Below, one piece after another: positions 25,859 through 33,679 of a stretch of 64,000 bases of DNA. The notes under the pieces are model-generated. The model was not told the DNA's origin. It ran no database searches and worked only from the letters and a program-made list of their open reading frames with translations. Every line of letters begins with the position of its first letter. Positions within the stretch are counted from its first letter, which is position 1. The translations under genes and the position numbers were made by a program. Location of the stretch: contig NZ_JAJAUZ010000025.1 of the NCBI RefSeq assembly GCF_020532645.1, positions 1 to 64,000 on the forward strand, read 5' to 3'. Origin of the DNA: Streptomyces bambusae. Lineage in GTDB: Bacteria; Actinomycetota; Actinomycetes; Streptomycetales; Streptomycetaceae.

Positions 25859-26109
25859 GGCTCGTCTTCGAGGATCAGGGCTGGGAGGACTGCACGTCCT
25901 GGCTCAAGAACGACCGCAAGATGCTCGCCCGGATCAACAGACTCATCGAGGACGTCAGGCGTGACCCCTTCACGGGTGTCGGCAAGCCCGAGCCGCTGAA
26001 GTATCACCTTCCCGGCGTGTGGTCGCGGCGGATCGACGATGAACACCGCCTCGTCTACCTGGTGACCGACAAGGAGGTCGTCATCCTCGCGGCCCGGTAC
26101 CACTACTGA
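25855..26109 (+). CDS. yoeB: Type II toxin, YoeB/Txe family
   Basis: An 84-aa ribosome-dependent mRNA interferase: FEDQGWEDCTSWLKNDRKML, then GKPEPLKYHLPGVWSRRI, DDEHRLVYLV and the C-terminal ILAARYHY. The catalytic Glu/Arg/His of YoeB correspond to the GKPEPLK, SRRI-DDEHR and C-terminal HY elements, all present, so it looks active. GTG 25855 is coupled to the antitoxin. A similar YoeB-YefM pair occurs in Streptomyces. Confidence 0.93.
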   Translation: MRLVFEDQGWEDCTSWLKNDRKMLARINRLIEDVRRDPFTGVGKPEPLKYHLPGVWSRRIDDEHRLVYLVTDKEVVILAARYHY

Positions 26110-26168
26110 CCGCTCGCGCAGCGCGGGTGGGCGCGCCGGCTCGCACCCGAGAAGGCGTCGGGCGCCGG

Positions 26169-26757
26169 TCAGGGGTGGGTGGGTGGGGTGAGGGTGGTGA
26201 GGTCCAGGGTGAGGGGGAAGGGGACCGGGCGGGTGAGGGTGTCGCGGAAGATGCCGGCGGGGGCGTAGGCGCCGGTCGGCTCGTCGAGTTCGTAGCCGTG
26301 GACGACGGGGGAGCCGTCCTCGTCCTCGATGCACCAGTAGTGCGGGATGCCGGCCTCCGCGTACTTGTTTGCCCCCGGAGCTTGACCGTGCGGTCCCGGT
26401 GGGCGGACTCGGGGAGGCGACCTCGATGACCAGCGCAACGTCCTCGGGCGCGTACCAGGTGCGGTCCGCCGATTAGGGAGCGGTGGTCAGGAGCAGGTCC
26501 GGCTCCGGGCGGTTGCGTGCATCGAGCCTTATGGTCATCTCGCGCTCGACCTCGAAGCCGTCGGGGGCCTGGGCCATGAGGGCGACCGTGAGGCTGGTGA
26601 CGAGGCGGCCGTGCCACGACCGTCGGGGCGACGTCATGAAGACGAGGGATCCGTCGATGAGCTCGGTGTGGCGGGGCGCCTCGGGGAGGCGGTCCAGGTC
26701 CTCCGCGAACCAGCCCTCCGCGCGTGGCGGGCGCATCCAGTCGGGCAGTGCGGTCAT
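26169..26757 (-). pseudogene. Broken Uma2-family endonuclease-like gene
   Basis: From ATG 26757 the first 94 codons give a good Uma2 (DUF820) N-terminus: RLPEAPRHTELIDGSLVFM, SWHGRLVTSL, RPEPDLLLTTAP. A TAA then interrupts, although the same frame goes on SADRTWYAPEDVALVIEVAS, the next conserved block. A one-base loss after that shifts the frame at ESAHRDRTVKL, and about ten extra bases break KLRKYAEAG; the C-terminus (GIPHYWCIEDEDGSPVVHGY) lies in a third frame. Three independent lesions mean a pseudogene. Uma2 proteins share the PD-(D/E)XK fold; streptomycetes carry many copies. Confidence 0.85.
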
Positions 26758-26858
26758 GGGGAAACCCTAGCGATTCCAGGGCCCCCCGCGGCCCCCTCGG
26801 AACGGCGCCGGCGGCGACCGGCATACTTCGTCGTGACTGATCGTGGAGGGGTGTGGGT

Positions 26859-27326
26859 GTGAAGCTGGCCGAGGCGTTGGTGCTGCGGGGGGAGGCCGCG
26901 CGGCGGGTCGAGCAGTTGCGGGCCCGGGTCGCGGGGAGCGCGCGGTACCAGGAGGGCGAGGAGCCGGCCGAGGACGCGGCGGGGCTGCTGGACGAGGCCG
27001 GGGAGGCGCTCGACGAGCTGGAGTCGCTCATCCGGCGGATCAACCGGACCAACGCGGCCGCCGTGCTCGCGAGCGGCGCGACCCTGACGGACGCGCTGGC
27101 CCGCCGGGACGTGCTGCGGCTGCGGCACGCGCTGGTCACCGACGCGGCCGATGCCGCCGCCGGGCGCGGCCAGCACGGCGGGCGGCAGCTGCGGTCCGAG
27201 CTGCGGATGCTCGCCGCGCTCCCGGTCGGGGAGCTGCGGGCGCAGGCCGACCGCATCGCCCGCGACATCCGCGAGACCGACCTGCTCATCCAGCGCTCCA
27301 ACTGGGAAGTGGACCTGCTGGACTGA
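26859..27326 (+). CDS. DIP1984 / septicolysin-like protein
   Basis: A 155-aa, almost wholly helical protein: KLAEALVLRGEAARRVEQLR, LESLIRRINRTNAAAVLASG, TLTDALARRDVLRLRHALV and RQLRSELRMLAALPV. It matches the DIP1984-type family (annotated by some as septicolysin-like) of unknown function. GGAGG at 26845-26849 favours GTG 26859 (VKLAEALVL); GTG 26853 is possible. A lone gene between two decayed loci. Confidence 0.8.
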   Translation: MKLAEALVLRGEAARRVEQLRARVAGSARYQEGEEPAEDAAGLLDEAGEALDELESLIRRINRTNAAAVLASGATLTDALARRDVLRLRHALVTDAADAAAGRGQHGGRQLRSELRMLAALPVGELRAQADRIARDIRETDLLIQRSNWEVDLLD

Positions 27327-27834
27327 CGTACGGGTGTCAAGGGTGTGGAGAGTCGGTAGGCGCCGCGGAGGCGTGCACGAGCCGTGACCGGCGGTCAATC
27401 CGGTCCGCGGTGCGCAGGGAGCAGCGCTGGGGTTCGAGTCCCCGTTTCACAACGCAGCTCAGCACGGCGCACAGGTGACGGTGCACGACGCACAGTTCAT
27501 CACCGCGTGCAGATCCGCAGCGCCGAGGGCGGGAACGGGGACCTCTCCACCACCGGGCCTGGGAGATCCGGGCGGTGCGGGCCGGGACCGGCCGGGTGCT
27601 GGTGCCGCGGGACGGGCCGGCGACGGGACCGGGGGGCCGGCGGTGCTGGTGTTCACCGTGCCGTGAGCGGGTGCCGGCGGCCGCTCCGGCCGGGTTCCGG
27701 CCGGTCCCGAGTGAGACGCCGGTCATGTTCGAGGGCGGATTGCAACCCTTTGGGGGCAGATCGCATCAGGTAGGGCGGGGATGCCCAGCCGATCTGTCCC
27801 GTGGGGGCAGGCATGACCGTTCGGAGCGAGTTCC
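27327..27834. other. Decayed region: tRNA T-arm remnant and possible DUF397 relic
   Basis: No sound gene is present. At about 27427-27450 the sequence GCTGGGGTTCGAGTCCCCGT plus TTCAC has the T arm and 3' acceptor strand of a tRNA but no matching 5' half. Between 27475 and 27665 plus-strand fragments in different frames (WEIRAVRAGTGRVLV, then GGPAVLVFTVP) resemble a DUF397 protein broken by frameshifts; DUF397 genes normally pair with XRE regulators. Together these look like the remains of an excised or deleted mobile island. The last 60 bp should hold the promoter of the esterase gene. Confidence 0.4.
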
Positions 27835-29307
27835 GTGCACCAGTACCCGCAGCGACCGCGGCCCGATGACCAGCCGTACCCGAACCCGTACCGGGACCAG
27901 GCGCCCGGGCCCGGGCACGAGCCGCAGCAGCAGTGGTACGGGCAGCAGCCGCACCCGGACGCACCGCCGCAGCCGCAGCAGGGCCGGCCGTACGGATACC
28001 CGTACCAGCAGCCCCAGCAGCCGCAGCCGCAGCCGTACGGGCAGCCCCAGCAGCCGCAGCCCTACGGGCAGCCCCAGCAGTCCCAGCCGTACGGGCGGCC
28101 CCAGCAGCCGCAGCCGTACCAGCAGCCGGCGTACGGCACCCAGCCCCCGCCGCCCCCGTACGCCGAGCAGCCCCCGTCCGCCTCGCACGTCGGCGGGAGC
28201 ACGGCCGGCGGGAGCACGGGCGGCGGTGACGAGCCGCCCGCGCCGCCCCGCCGGTCCCGGCGCCGCGCCTGGATCGGGGCCGTGACCGCGGTGGCCGTGC
28301 TTGCGGGCGGTCTCGGCTTCGCCGGGTGGAAGCTCGACTGGTTCAACGACAACGGCGAGCCCGTCACCTTCGGCCAGACGCCCACCGCGGCGGGCAAGCA
28401 GGGCGGGGACGGCGCGAAGGACAAGAAGGAGGACGGGTCCTCCGGGGTCTCGCTGCCCACCGGTCCGGCCGCCGACTTCACCCGCACCAGCCGCCTCGAC
28501 GACGGCACCTCCATAGCCAAGACCCGGCTCACCGGCGCGAAGTCCGGCTTCACAGGCGACGTGTGGGTCTGGGTCCCCAAGGAGTACAACGACCCGAAGT
28601 ACGCGAAGAGCGCCTTCCCGGTGCTGATCTCGCTGCCCGGCGGCAACGGCTACCCGACGAACTACTGGGCGGACCGCAGCCTCGGCCTGCAGAAGGCCGT
28701 CACCCAGGGGGTCAAGGACGGCACCAGCCTCCCCTTCATCCTGATCATGCCGGTGCTCAACCCGGACGAGCGGAACTACTACGACGGCTCCGACATCCCC
28801 GGCCAGCCCAGGATGGGCACCTGGATGGCCGAGGACATCCCCGCCTTCACCAAGGCCAACTTCCGCACCTTCACCTCGCGTGACGGCTGGGCCTTCATGG
28901 GCAACTCCTCCGGCGCCTTCGTCGGCCTGAAGATGGTCATGCAGCACCCCGACCGCTTCAAGGCCGTCATCGCGAGCGGCGGCGAGACGGCCCCCGACTC
29001 CCCGCTGTGGCGCGGCGACAAGAAGCTGATGGACGCGAACGACCCGGGCAAGCTCGCCGAGAAGCTCAGCCGCGGCACCGGCCCCGAGGTGTACGTCAAC
29101 TTCCAGATCGGCACCAAGGAGGGCAGCCAGGACCTGGCCCGCCTGAAGAAGTTCGAGAAGGACTACGGCAAGGGCCCGGTGAAGATCACCACCCGGGTGA
29201 TCCAGAACGGCGACCACAACGGCTGGGACTACGTCCGGGGCATGCAGGAAGGCTCCCTGGAGTGGATCAGCAAGGTCATGGCCAAGCCCGTCCCGGACGC
29301 CGGGTGA
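27835..29307 (+). CDS. Membrane-anchored esterase (mycolyltransferase-like fold) with Pro/Gln repeats
   Basis: A 490-aa protein. Residues 1-140 are cytoplasmic low-complexity sequence with PYGQPQQPQ-type repeats; one membrane helix follows (about 143-163, WIGAVTAVAVLAGGLGFAG); residues about 215-490 form an alpha/beta-hydrolase of the esterase-D/antigen-85 type outside the cell. The nucleophile is Ser358 in MGNSSGAF, and GDHNGWDYVRGM supplies the likely catalytic His. It is type II membrane protein in layout. Its stop overlaps the next paralogous gene by 4 nt (GTGA). Substrate unknown; a cell-envelope ester is plausible. Confidence 0.88.
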   Translation: MHQYPQRPRPDDQPYPNPYRDQAPGPGHEPQQQWYGQQPHPDAPPQPQQGRPYGYPYQQPQQPQPQPYGQPQQPQPYGQPQQSQPYGRPQQPQPYQQPAYGTQPPPPPYAEQPPSASHVGGSTAGGSTGGGDEPPAPPRRSRRRAWIGAVTAVAVLAGGLGFAGWKLDWFNDNGEPVTFGQTPTAAGKQGGDGAKDKKEDGSSGVSLPTGPAADFTRTSRLDDGTSIAKTRLTGAKSGFTGDVWVWVPKEYNDPKYAKSAFPVLISLPGGNGYPTNYWADRSLGLQKAVTQGVKDGTSLPFILIMPVLNPDERNYYDGSDIPGQPRMGTWMAEDIPAFTKANFRTFTSRDGWAFMGNSSGAFVGLKMVMQHPDRFKAVIASGGETAPDSPLWRGDKKLMDANDPGKLAEKLSRGTGPEVYVNFQIGTKEGSQDLARLKKFEKDYGKGPVKITTRVIQNGDHNGWDYVRGMQEGSLEWISKVMAKPVPDAG

Positions 29308-30425
29308 CCGCCGTGCACCAGCCCCCGTACCAGCAGAACCAGGAGCGCCGCCGGCCCGAGCCGCCCCGGCGGCGGCGGCTCGGCCGCCTGCTGCTGATCG
29401 GCGGCGCCCTCTTCTGCGCGCTGCTCGTCACCGGCGGCGCGGCCGCGTGGAAGTTCGGCCTGCTGTCGGACAACGGGAAGCCGATCTCCTTCGGCCGCCC
29501 CGGCGACCGGCCGGACCCGCTGCCCGGCCGCCCCGGCGTCAGCATGCCCAAGGGCCCGTCCGCCGACTTCGTACGCGCCTCCCGGCTCTCCGACGGCACC
29601 GAGATCGGCCGCACCACCCTGGTCGGCGCGAAGTCCGGCTTCACCGGCGACGTGTGGGTGTGGGTGCCCAAGGAGTACAAGGACCCGCGGTACGCGCGCA
29701 GCGCCTTCCCGGTGCTGATCTCGCTCCCCGGCGGCCGCGGCTACCCGAAGAACTACTGGATGGGCACCGGCCTCGGCCTCCAGAAGGCCGTCACCGACGG
29801 CGTCCGCAACGGCAGCAGCCTGCCCTTCATCCTCGTCATGCCGGTCCTGAACCCGGACAAGAAGTTCTACTACGACGGCTCGGACATCCCCGGGCAGCCC
29901 CGGATGGGCACCTGGATGGCCGAAGACGTGCCGGATTTCGTGAAGGCGAACTTCCGCACCTTCGAGTCCCGCGACGGCTGGGCCTTCATGGGCTCCTCCT
30001 CCGGCGGCTTCGTCGCCCTCAAGCAGGTCATGAAGCACCCCGAGCGGTTCAAGGCGGTCATCGCCTCCGGGCCGGAGACCGCACCGGACTCCCCGTTGTG
30101 GCACGGCCACCGTGCGGCGAAGGACGCCAACAACCCCGAGCTGCTCGCCCGCCGGCTGATCGAGACGAAGGGCCCCGACGTGTACGTGGCCTTCCAGATC
30201 GGCACCCGCGAGACCGGCCGCGACAAGCTGGAGCGCTTCATCCGCCGGTACGGCCACGGCCCCGTGCACACCCGCCTCCAGGTGATCGAGGATGGCGAGC
30301 ACAACGGCAAGTCGTACGTCCGCGGCATGCGGGAGGGCTCCTTGGAGTGGATCAGCCGGGTGCTGCTGGCCCCGACCCCCGACCCGGTGGCGGCGACCGG
30401 CCACGACGCCGGTCCCGACGTCTGA
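29304..30425 (+). CDS. Second membrane-anchored esterase, paralogue
   Basis: A 373-aa paralogue of the preceding protein without the Pro/Gln repeats: a short basic N-terminus, a membrane helix (LLLIGGALFCALLVTGGAAA), then the same hydrolase domain, with near-identical blocks GAKSGFTGDVWVWVPKEY, YYDGSDIPGQPRMGTWMAED and MGSSSGGF (nucleophile Ser in GSSSG), and the His in DGEHNGKSYVRGM. GTG 29304 is coupled to the first gene; GTG 29313 (VHQPPYQ), matching the start of the first protein, is an alternative. The pair arose by tandem duplication. Confidence 0.88.
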   Translation: MTAVHQPPYQQNQERRRPEPPRRRRLGRLLLIGGALFCALLVTGGAAAWKFGLLSDNGKPISFGRPGDRPDPLPGRPGVSMPKGPSADFVRASRLSDGTEIGRTTLVGAKSGFTGDVWVWVPKEYKDPRYARSAFPVLISLPGGRGYPKNYWMGTGLGLQKAVTDGVRNGSSLPFILVMPVLNPDKKFYYDGSDIPGQPRMGTWMAEDVPDFVKANFRTFESRDGWAFMGSSSGGFVALKQVMKHPERFKAVIASGPETAPDSPLWHGHRAAKDANNPELLARRLIETKGPDVYVAFQIGTRETGRDKLERFIRRYGHGPVHTRLQVIEDGEHNGKSYVRGMREGSLEWISRVLLAPTPDPVAATGHDAGPDV

Positions 30426-31207
30426 TGGCGGCCTGGCTCAAGGGCCTGGTCGCCGCTGCCACCGGCACCGCCACCCTGTTCGCGGTGGCGGTGGCCCGGT
30501 ACGACGGGACGGCGCCGCTCCCGTTCCCCACCGTCGGCGTGCTCATGGCCGACGGGCAGCACTGGTGCACGGCCAGCGTCGTCGACAGCCCGCGGGGCAA
30601 CGTGGTCGCGACCGCCGCGCACTGCGTGAGCCCGGCCGGCGAGGACGGCGAGCCGGGCGAACTCGCCCACGACGGGCTGGCCATCGGCAAGCTGTCCTTC
30701 GTGCCCGGCTTCTCCGGCGAGGGCGGCGGCAACCGCCCGCTGGGCACCTGGAAGGTCCGCTCGGTGCACGTGGACGACCGCTGGCGGCTGCACGGCGACG
30801 ACACCGCCGACTTCGCCTTCCTCACCGTCGAGCCCGACGCGGACGGCCGCAGCGTCCAGGACGCCGTCGGCCACGGCGCGGCACCCGCGCCCGACTGGGA
30901 CTCCGCGGTCGAGCGCGACGTGACCGTGGTCGGCTACCCGGAGGAGGACCACAACCCGGAGAACCGCCCGGTGTCCTGCACCACGCAGACCACCGAGGAC
31001 GAGGACGAGGAGGGCATGCTCTACATCAACTGCGCCGGCTTCTGGACCGGCACCAGCGGCAGCCCCTGGGTGGCCGACCGCGGTGCGCAGGGCGATCCCG
31101 GCCGTCTGATCGCCGTCCTCAGCGGCGGCGACACCGACGAGGACTCCACCGCGGCCCGCTTCGACGGCCGCGCGAAGGCGCTGTACGAGCAGGCGGCCGA
31201 GGGGTAG
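30425..31207 (+). CDS. Secreted or membrane-bound trypsin-like serine protease
   Basis: A 260-aa chymotrypsin-fold protease. An N-terminal hydrophobic stretch (LVAAATGTATLFAVAVA) acts as signal or anchor. The triad is His66 (VATAAHC), Asp129 (TADFAFLTV) and Ser213 (GTSGSPWV); cysteines 48/67 and 185/203 could form the two usual disulfides. Its ATG overlaps the esterase stop (TGATG), so it is coupled third gene of the unit. A shared job with the esterases at the cell surface is inferred from this coupling only. Confidence 0.9.
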   Translation: MAAWLKGLVAAATGTATLFAVAVARYDGTAPLPFPTVGVLMADGQHWCTASVVDSPRGNVVATAAHCVSPAGEDGEPGELAHDGLAIGKLSFVPGFSGEGGGNRPLGTWKVRSVHVDDRWRLHGDDTADFAFLTVEPDADGRSVQDAVGHGAAPAPDWDSAVERDVTVVGYPEEDHNPENRPVSCTTQTTEDEDEEGMLYINCAGFWTGTSGSPWVADRGAQGDPGRLIAVLSGGDTDEDSTAARFDGRAKALYEQAAEG

Positions 31208-31233
31208 CGCCGGCGGGGCCGCCGGCGGGGCGG

Positions 31234-32196
31234 TCAGCCCCGGCGCTCGGTGCTGACGATCACGCAGACGCCCGCCACCACGATCGCGCCGCCGACGAGA
31301 ATCGGCCAGGTCAGGGCCTCGCCGAGGACCAGCGCACCGAGGAAGACGGCCACGACGGGGTTCACGTACGCGTACGTGGAGACCAGCGACAGCGGGGCCG
31401 ACTGGAGCAGCCAGGCGTACGCCGTGAAGGCCAGCAGCGAGCCGAACACCACCAGACCGGCCAGCGCCACCCACGAACGGGCCGAGAAGTCGCCCGGGTC
31501 CAGCCCCGTGTGCTCGCCCCGGACCAGCCCCGCCAGCACGGCCGCGAACCCGCCGAACACCATCTCGTACGCGCTCGCCGTGAACGGGTTGGCCGGCATC
31601 GGCAGCTTGCCCGCCGAGAACGAGCCCAGCGACCACAGCAGGGCCGCGACCAGGATCAGCACCACGCCCGACAGGCGCACGTCGCCGCTGAGCCCCGGCA
31701 GGGTCAGCACCGCCAGCCCGGCCATGCCGATCACCACCCCGCCGAGGGTGGGCAGCGGCGGCCGGTCCCCGGCCGCGGTCCGCAGCAGCACCACCCACAT
31801 GGGCACCGCCGCCACCAGCAGCGCGGCCAGCCCCGAGGGCACCGACTGCTCGGCGACCACCACCAGGCCGTTGCCGCCGAGGATCAGCAGCAGTCCCACC
31901 AGGGCCGCCGAGCCCAGCTGCGCCCGGGTCACCTTCAGCGCCGCCGGGCCCTGCCGCCAGGCCACCAGCCCGGCGAGCAGCAGTCCGGCGGTGATGAAGC
32001 GGGCCCCCGCGGAGAGGAACGGCGGCATGGTCTCGACGACGATCCGGATGCCGAGGTACGTCGAACCCCAGACCACGTAGACGATCCCGAGGGCCGCCCA
32101 GACCGCTCCGGTGACCCGGCGGGCGGGGGCGGCCGGTGCGGCGTCCCCGCCCGCGGGGGTCGGTTGGCCCGTTTCCGCAGGATTTGATATGCGCAT
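31234..32196 (-). CDS. DMT-superfamily (EamA) exporter
   Basis: A 320-aa protein with ten predicted helices and two EamA repeats: YVVWGSTYLGIRIVVE opens the first, and SLVSTYAYVNPVVAVFLGAL lies in the second, followed by EALTWPILVGGAIVVAG. Such transporters export metabolites or amino acids; substrate unknown. Convergent with the protease gene; its 5' side faces the 12-bp repeat array. Confidence 0.88.
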   Translation of the reverse strand: MRISNPAETGQPTPAGGDAAPAAPARRVTGAVWAALGIVYVVWGSTYLGIRIVVETMPPFLSAGARFITAGLLLAGLVAWRQGPAALKVTRAQLGSAALVGLLLILGGNGLVVVAEQSVPSGLAALLVAAVPMWVVLLRTAAGDRPPLPTLGGVVIGMAGLAVLTLPGLSGDVRLSGVVLILVAALLWSLGSFSAGKLPMPANPFTASAYEMVFGGFAAVLAGLVRGEHTGLDPGDFSARSWVALAGLVVFGSLLAFTAYAWLLQSAPLSLVSTYAYVNPVVAVFLGALVLGEALTWPILVGGAIVVAGVCVIVSTERRG

Positions 32197-32326
32197 GACG
32201 TTGCATCCTAGGGATCGGGTGGCCTCCGGGCCAGAATCCTGCCCGGGATCGGGCAGGATTCGCAGGAATGGGCGGGTCGCACTGCTCCGGCCCGGCTTCC
32301 CTGGCGTTTCCTCCGGCTTCTTTCGG

Positions 32327-32420
32327 CCCCTGTCCCGGCCTCTGTCCCGGCCTCTGTCCCGGCCTCTGTTCCGGCCTCTGTTCCGGCCTCTGTTCCGGCC
32401 CTGTCCCGGCCTCTGTCTCA
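32327..32420. repeat. Tandem 12-bp repeat array
   Basis: About eight units of CCTCTGTCCCGG or CCTCTGTTCCGG in a row, the first and last imperfect. The array runs into the stop codon of the PEP mutase-family gene at 32418. Unit length, a multiple of three, and slip-prone sequence suggest a variable-number repeat. Confidence 0.88.
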
Positions 32421-33251
32421 GCCCTTCAGGAGCCCGTTCAATTCCCCGTACGGGAGGGCGCCCTCGACGGAGGTGTACGTGCCGGCGCCCAGCAGCTCCC
32501 GGGTGGCCCGGGCGGCGACCGCGTACGCGGCGGCGGCGACCTCCGAGCCCAGGCTGATCCGGGCCGCCCCCGCGGCGGCCAGCTCGGCCACGGCCGGGGC
32601 GCCGGGGCCGACCAGCAGGTTCAGCGGGGCGTCGATGCCCTTGGCTAGCTCGGCCACGGTCTCCGGGTCGGTGACGCCCGGTACGAAGATCCCGGTGGCC
32701 CCGGCCGCCAGGTAGCGCTCGGCCCGCGCCAGGGTCTCGGCCAGCCGGGCCGGGCCGGGCTCGCCGAGCCCGAACAGGTAGGTGTCCGTGCGGGCGTTGA
32801 TGTAGAGCGGCACCCCGCTCGCGTCGGCGGCGGCCCGGGCCGCCGCGATCCGGTCGGCCAGCTCGGCCGGGTCCCGGTCGGCGTCCTCGATGTTGATGCC
32901 GACCGCGCCCGCGGCGATCACCTGGGCCACGGTCTCCCCGACGGCGTCGGCGTCCGCCCCGTGCCCGCCCTCGATGTCCGCGGTCACGGGCACGCCCACG
33001 GCGGCGGCCACCCGGGCCACCAGCTCGACGGCCCGGTCCCGGGCGATCGCGTCGCCGTCGGGTGCGCCCAGGCTCCAGGCCACCCCGGCGCTGGTGGTGG
33101 CCACGGCCGGCGCACCGGCGGCCTCGACCACCCGTGCGCTGGCCACGTCCCAGGCGTTGGCGAGGGCCAGCGGGCGGCCGGGGACGTGCAAGGAGCGGAA
33201 GGTGTCGGCGAGTTCGGCCCGGTTGCGCTGCTGCGGGTGCTCAGTGGTCAT
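32418..33251 (-). CDS. Isocitrate lyase/PEP mutase family protein
   Basis: A 277-aa TIM-barrel enzyme of the PEP mutase/isocitrate lyase family: LALANAWDVASARVVEAAG, TADIEGGHGADADAV (metal and active-site Asp/Glu region), GINIEDADRD and PLYINARTDTYLF. The usual KKCGH lyase motif is absent, so true isocitrate or methylisocitrate lyase is unlikely; C-C or C-P lyase or hydrolase activity on an oxaloacetate-like substrate is typical of these stand-alone members. The 3' end borders the 12-bp array, so array slippage could change its tail. Confidence 0.85.
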   Translation of the reverse strand: MTTEHPQQRNRAELADTFRSLHVPGRPLALANAWDVASARVVEAAGAPAVATTSAGVAWSLGAPDGDAIARDRAVELVARVAAAVGVPVTADIEGGHGADADAVGETVAQVIAAGAVGINIEDADRDPAELADRIAAARAAADASGVPLYINARTDTYLFGLGEPGPARLAETLARAERYLAAGATGIFVPGVTDPETVAELAKGIDAPLNLLVGPGAPAVAELAAAGAARISLGSEVAAAAYAVAARATRELLGAGTYTSVEGALPYGELNGLLKG

Positions 33252-33679
33252 GGGGGCAGTCCATCATCCGGCGGCCGGATCCGCTCGCGAAAATCCGACA
33301 CGTAGGGGCCGGGCGCGGGGCGGTCGGGCCGGGGTGCGGGGCCGTCTGCGCGCTCCCGTGCGCCGAGGCCGTACTTCGCGGAGTCGACGCGGTTTTGCGG
33401 GCCGGGCGGCCGGTGGCGGGATCTTGTGCCGGGCGGGGTGGGTGCGGCAGGTGCCCAGTTCATGGCGGCTGTGTGGCGTCTACAGGCTTCCGCCGGGCGC
33501 TGCCGGGGCGTTTGTGGCTGCCGTGTGGCGTGCCTGTGAAGCGTTCCTCGTCCTCTTGTGGGATCTCGGTGAGGTGGGTCAACCTTTCGGTGGCGGACGG
33601 GAGTTGGCGTTCACGCTCTTGTCATGTCCACGTCTGCCTCACCCCCCGCAACGCACCACCTATGAGGAGGACCCCTCAC
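33252..33679. other. Intergenic region upstream of the subtilase gene
   Basis: A 428-bp stretch without a credible gene. It must hold the divergent promoters. Only the strong ribosome site GAGGAGG at 33664-33670, 9 nt before the subtilase ATG, is clear. Confidence 0.5.

Noticed and set aside
32327..32420. Possible CRISPR array
   Set aside because: Units are 12 bp and directly adjoining without spacers, and no cas gene is near.
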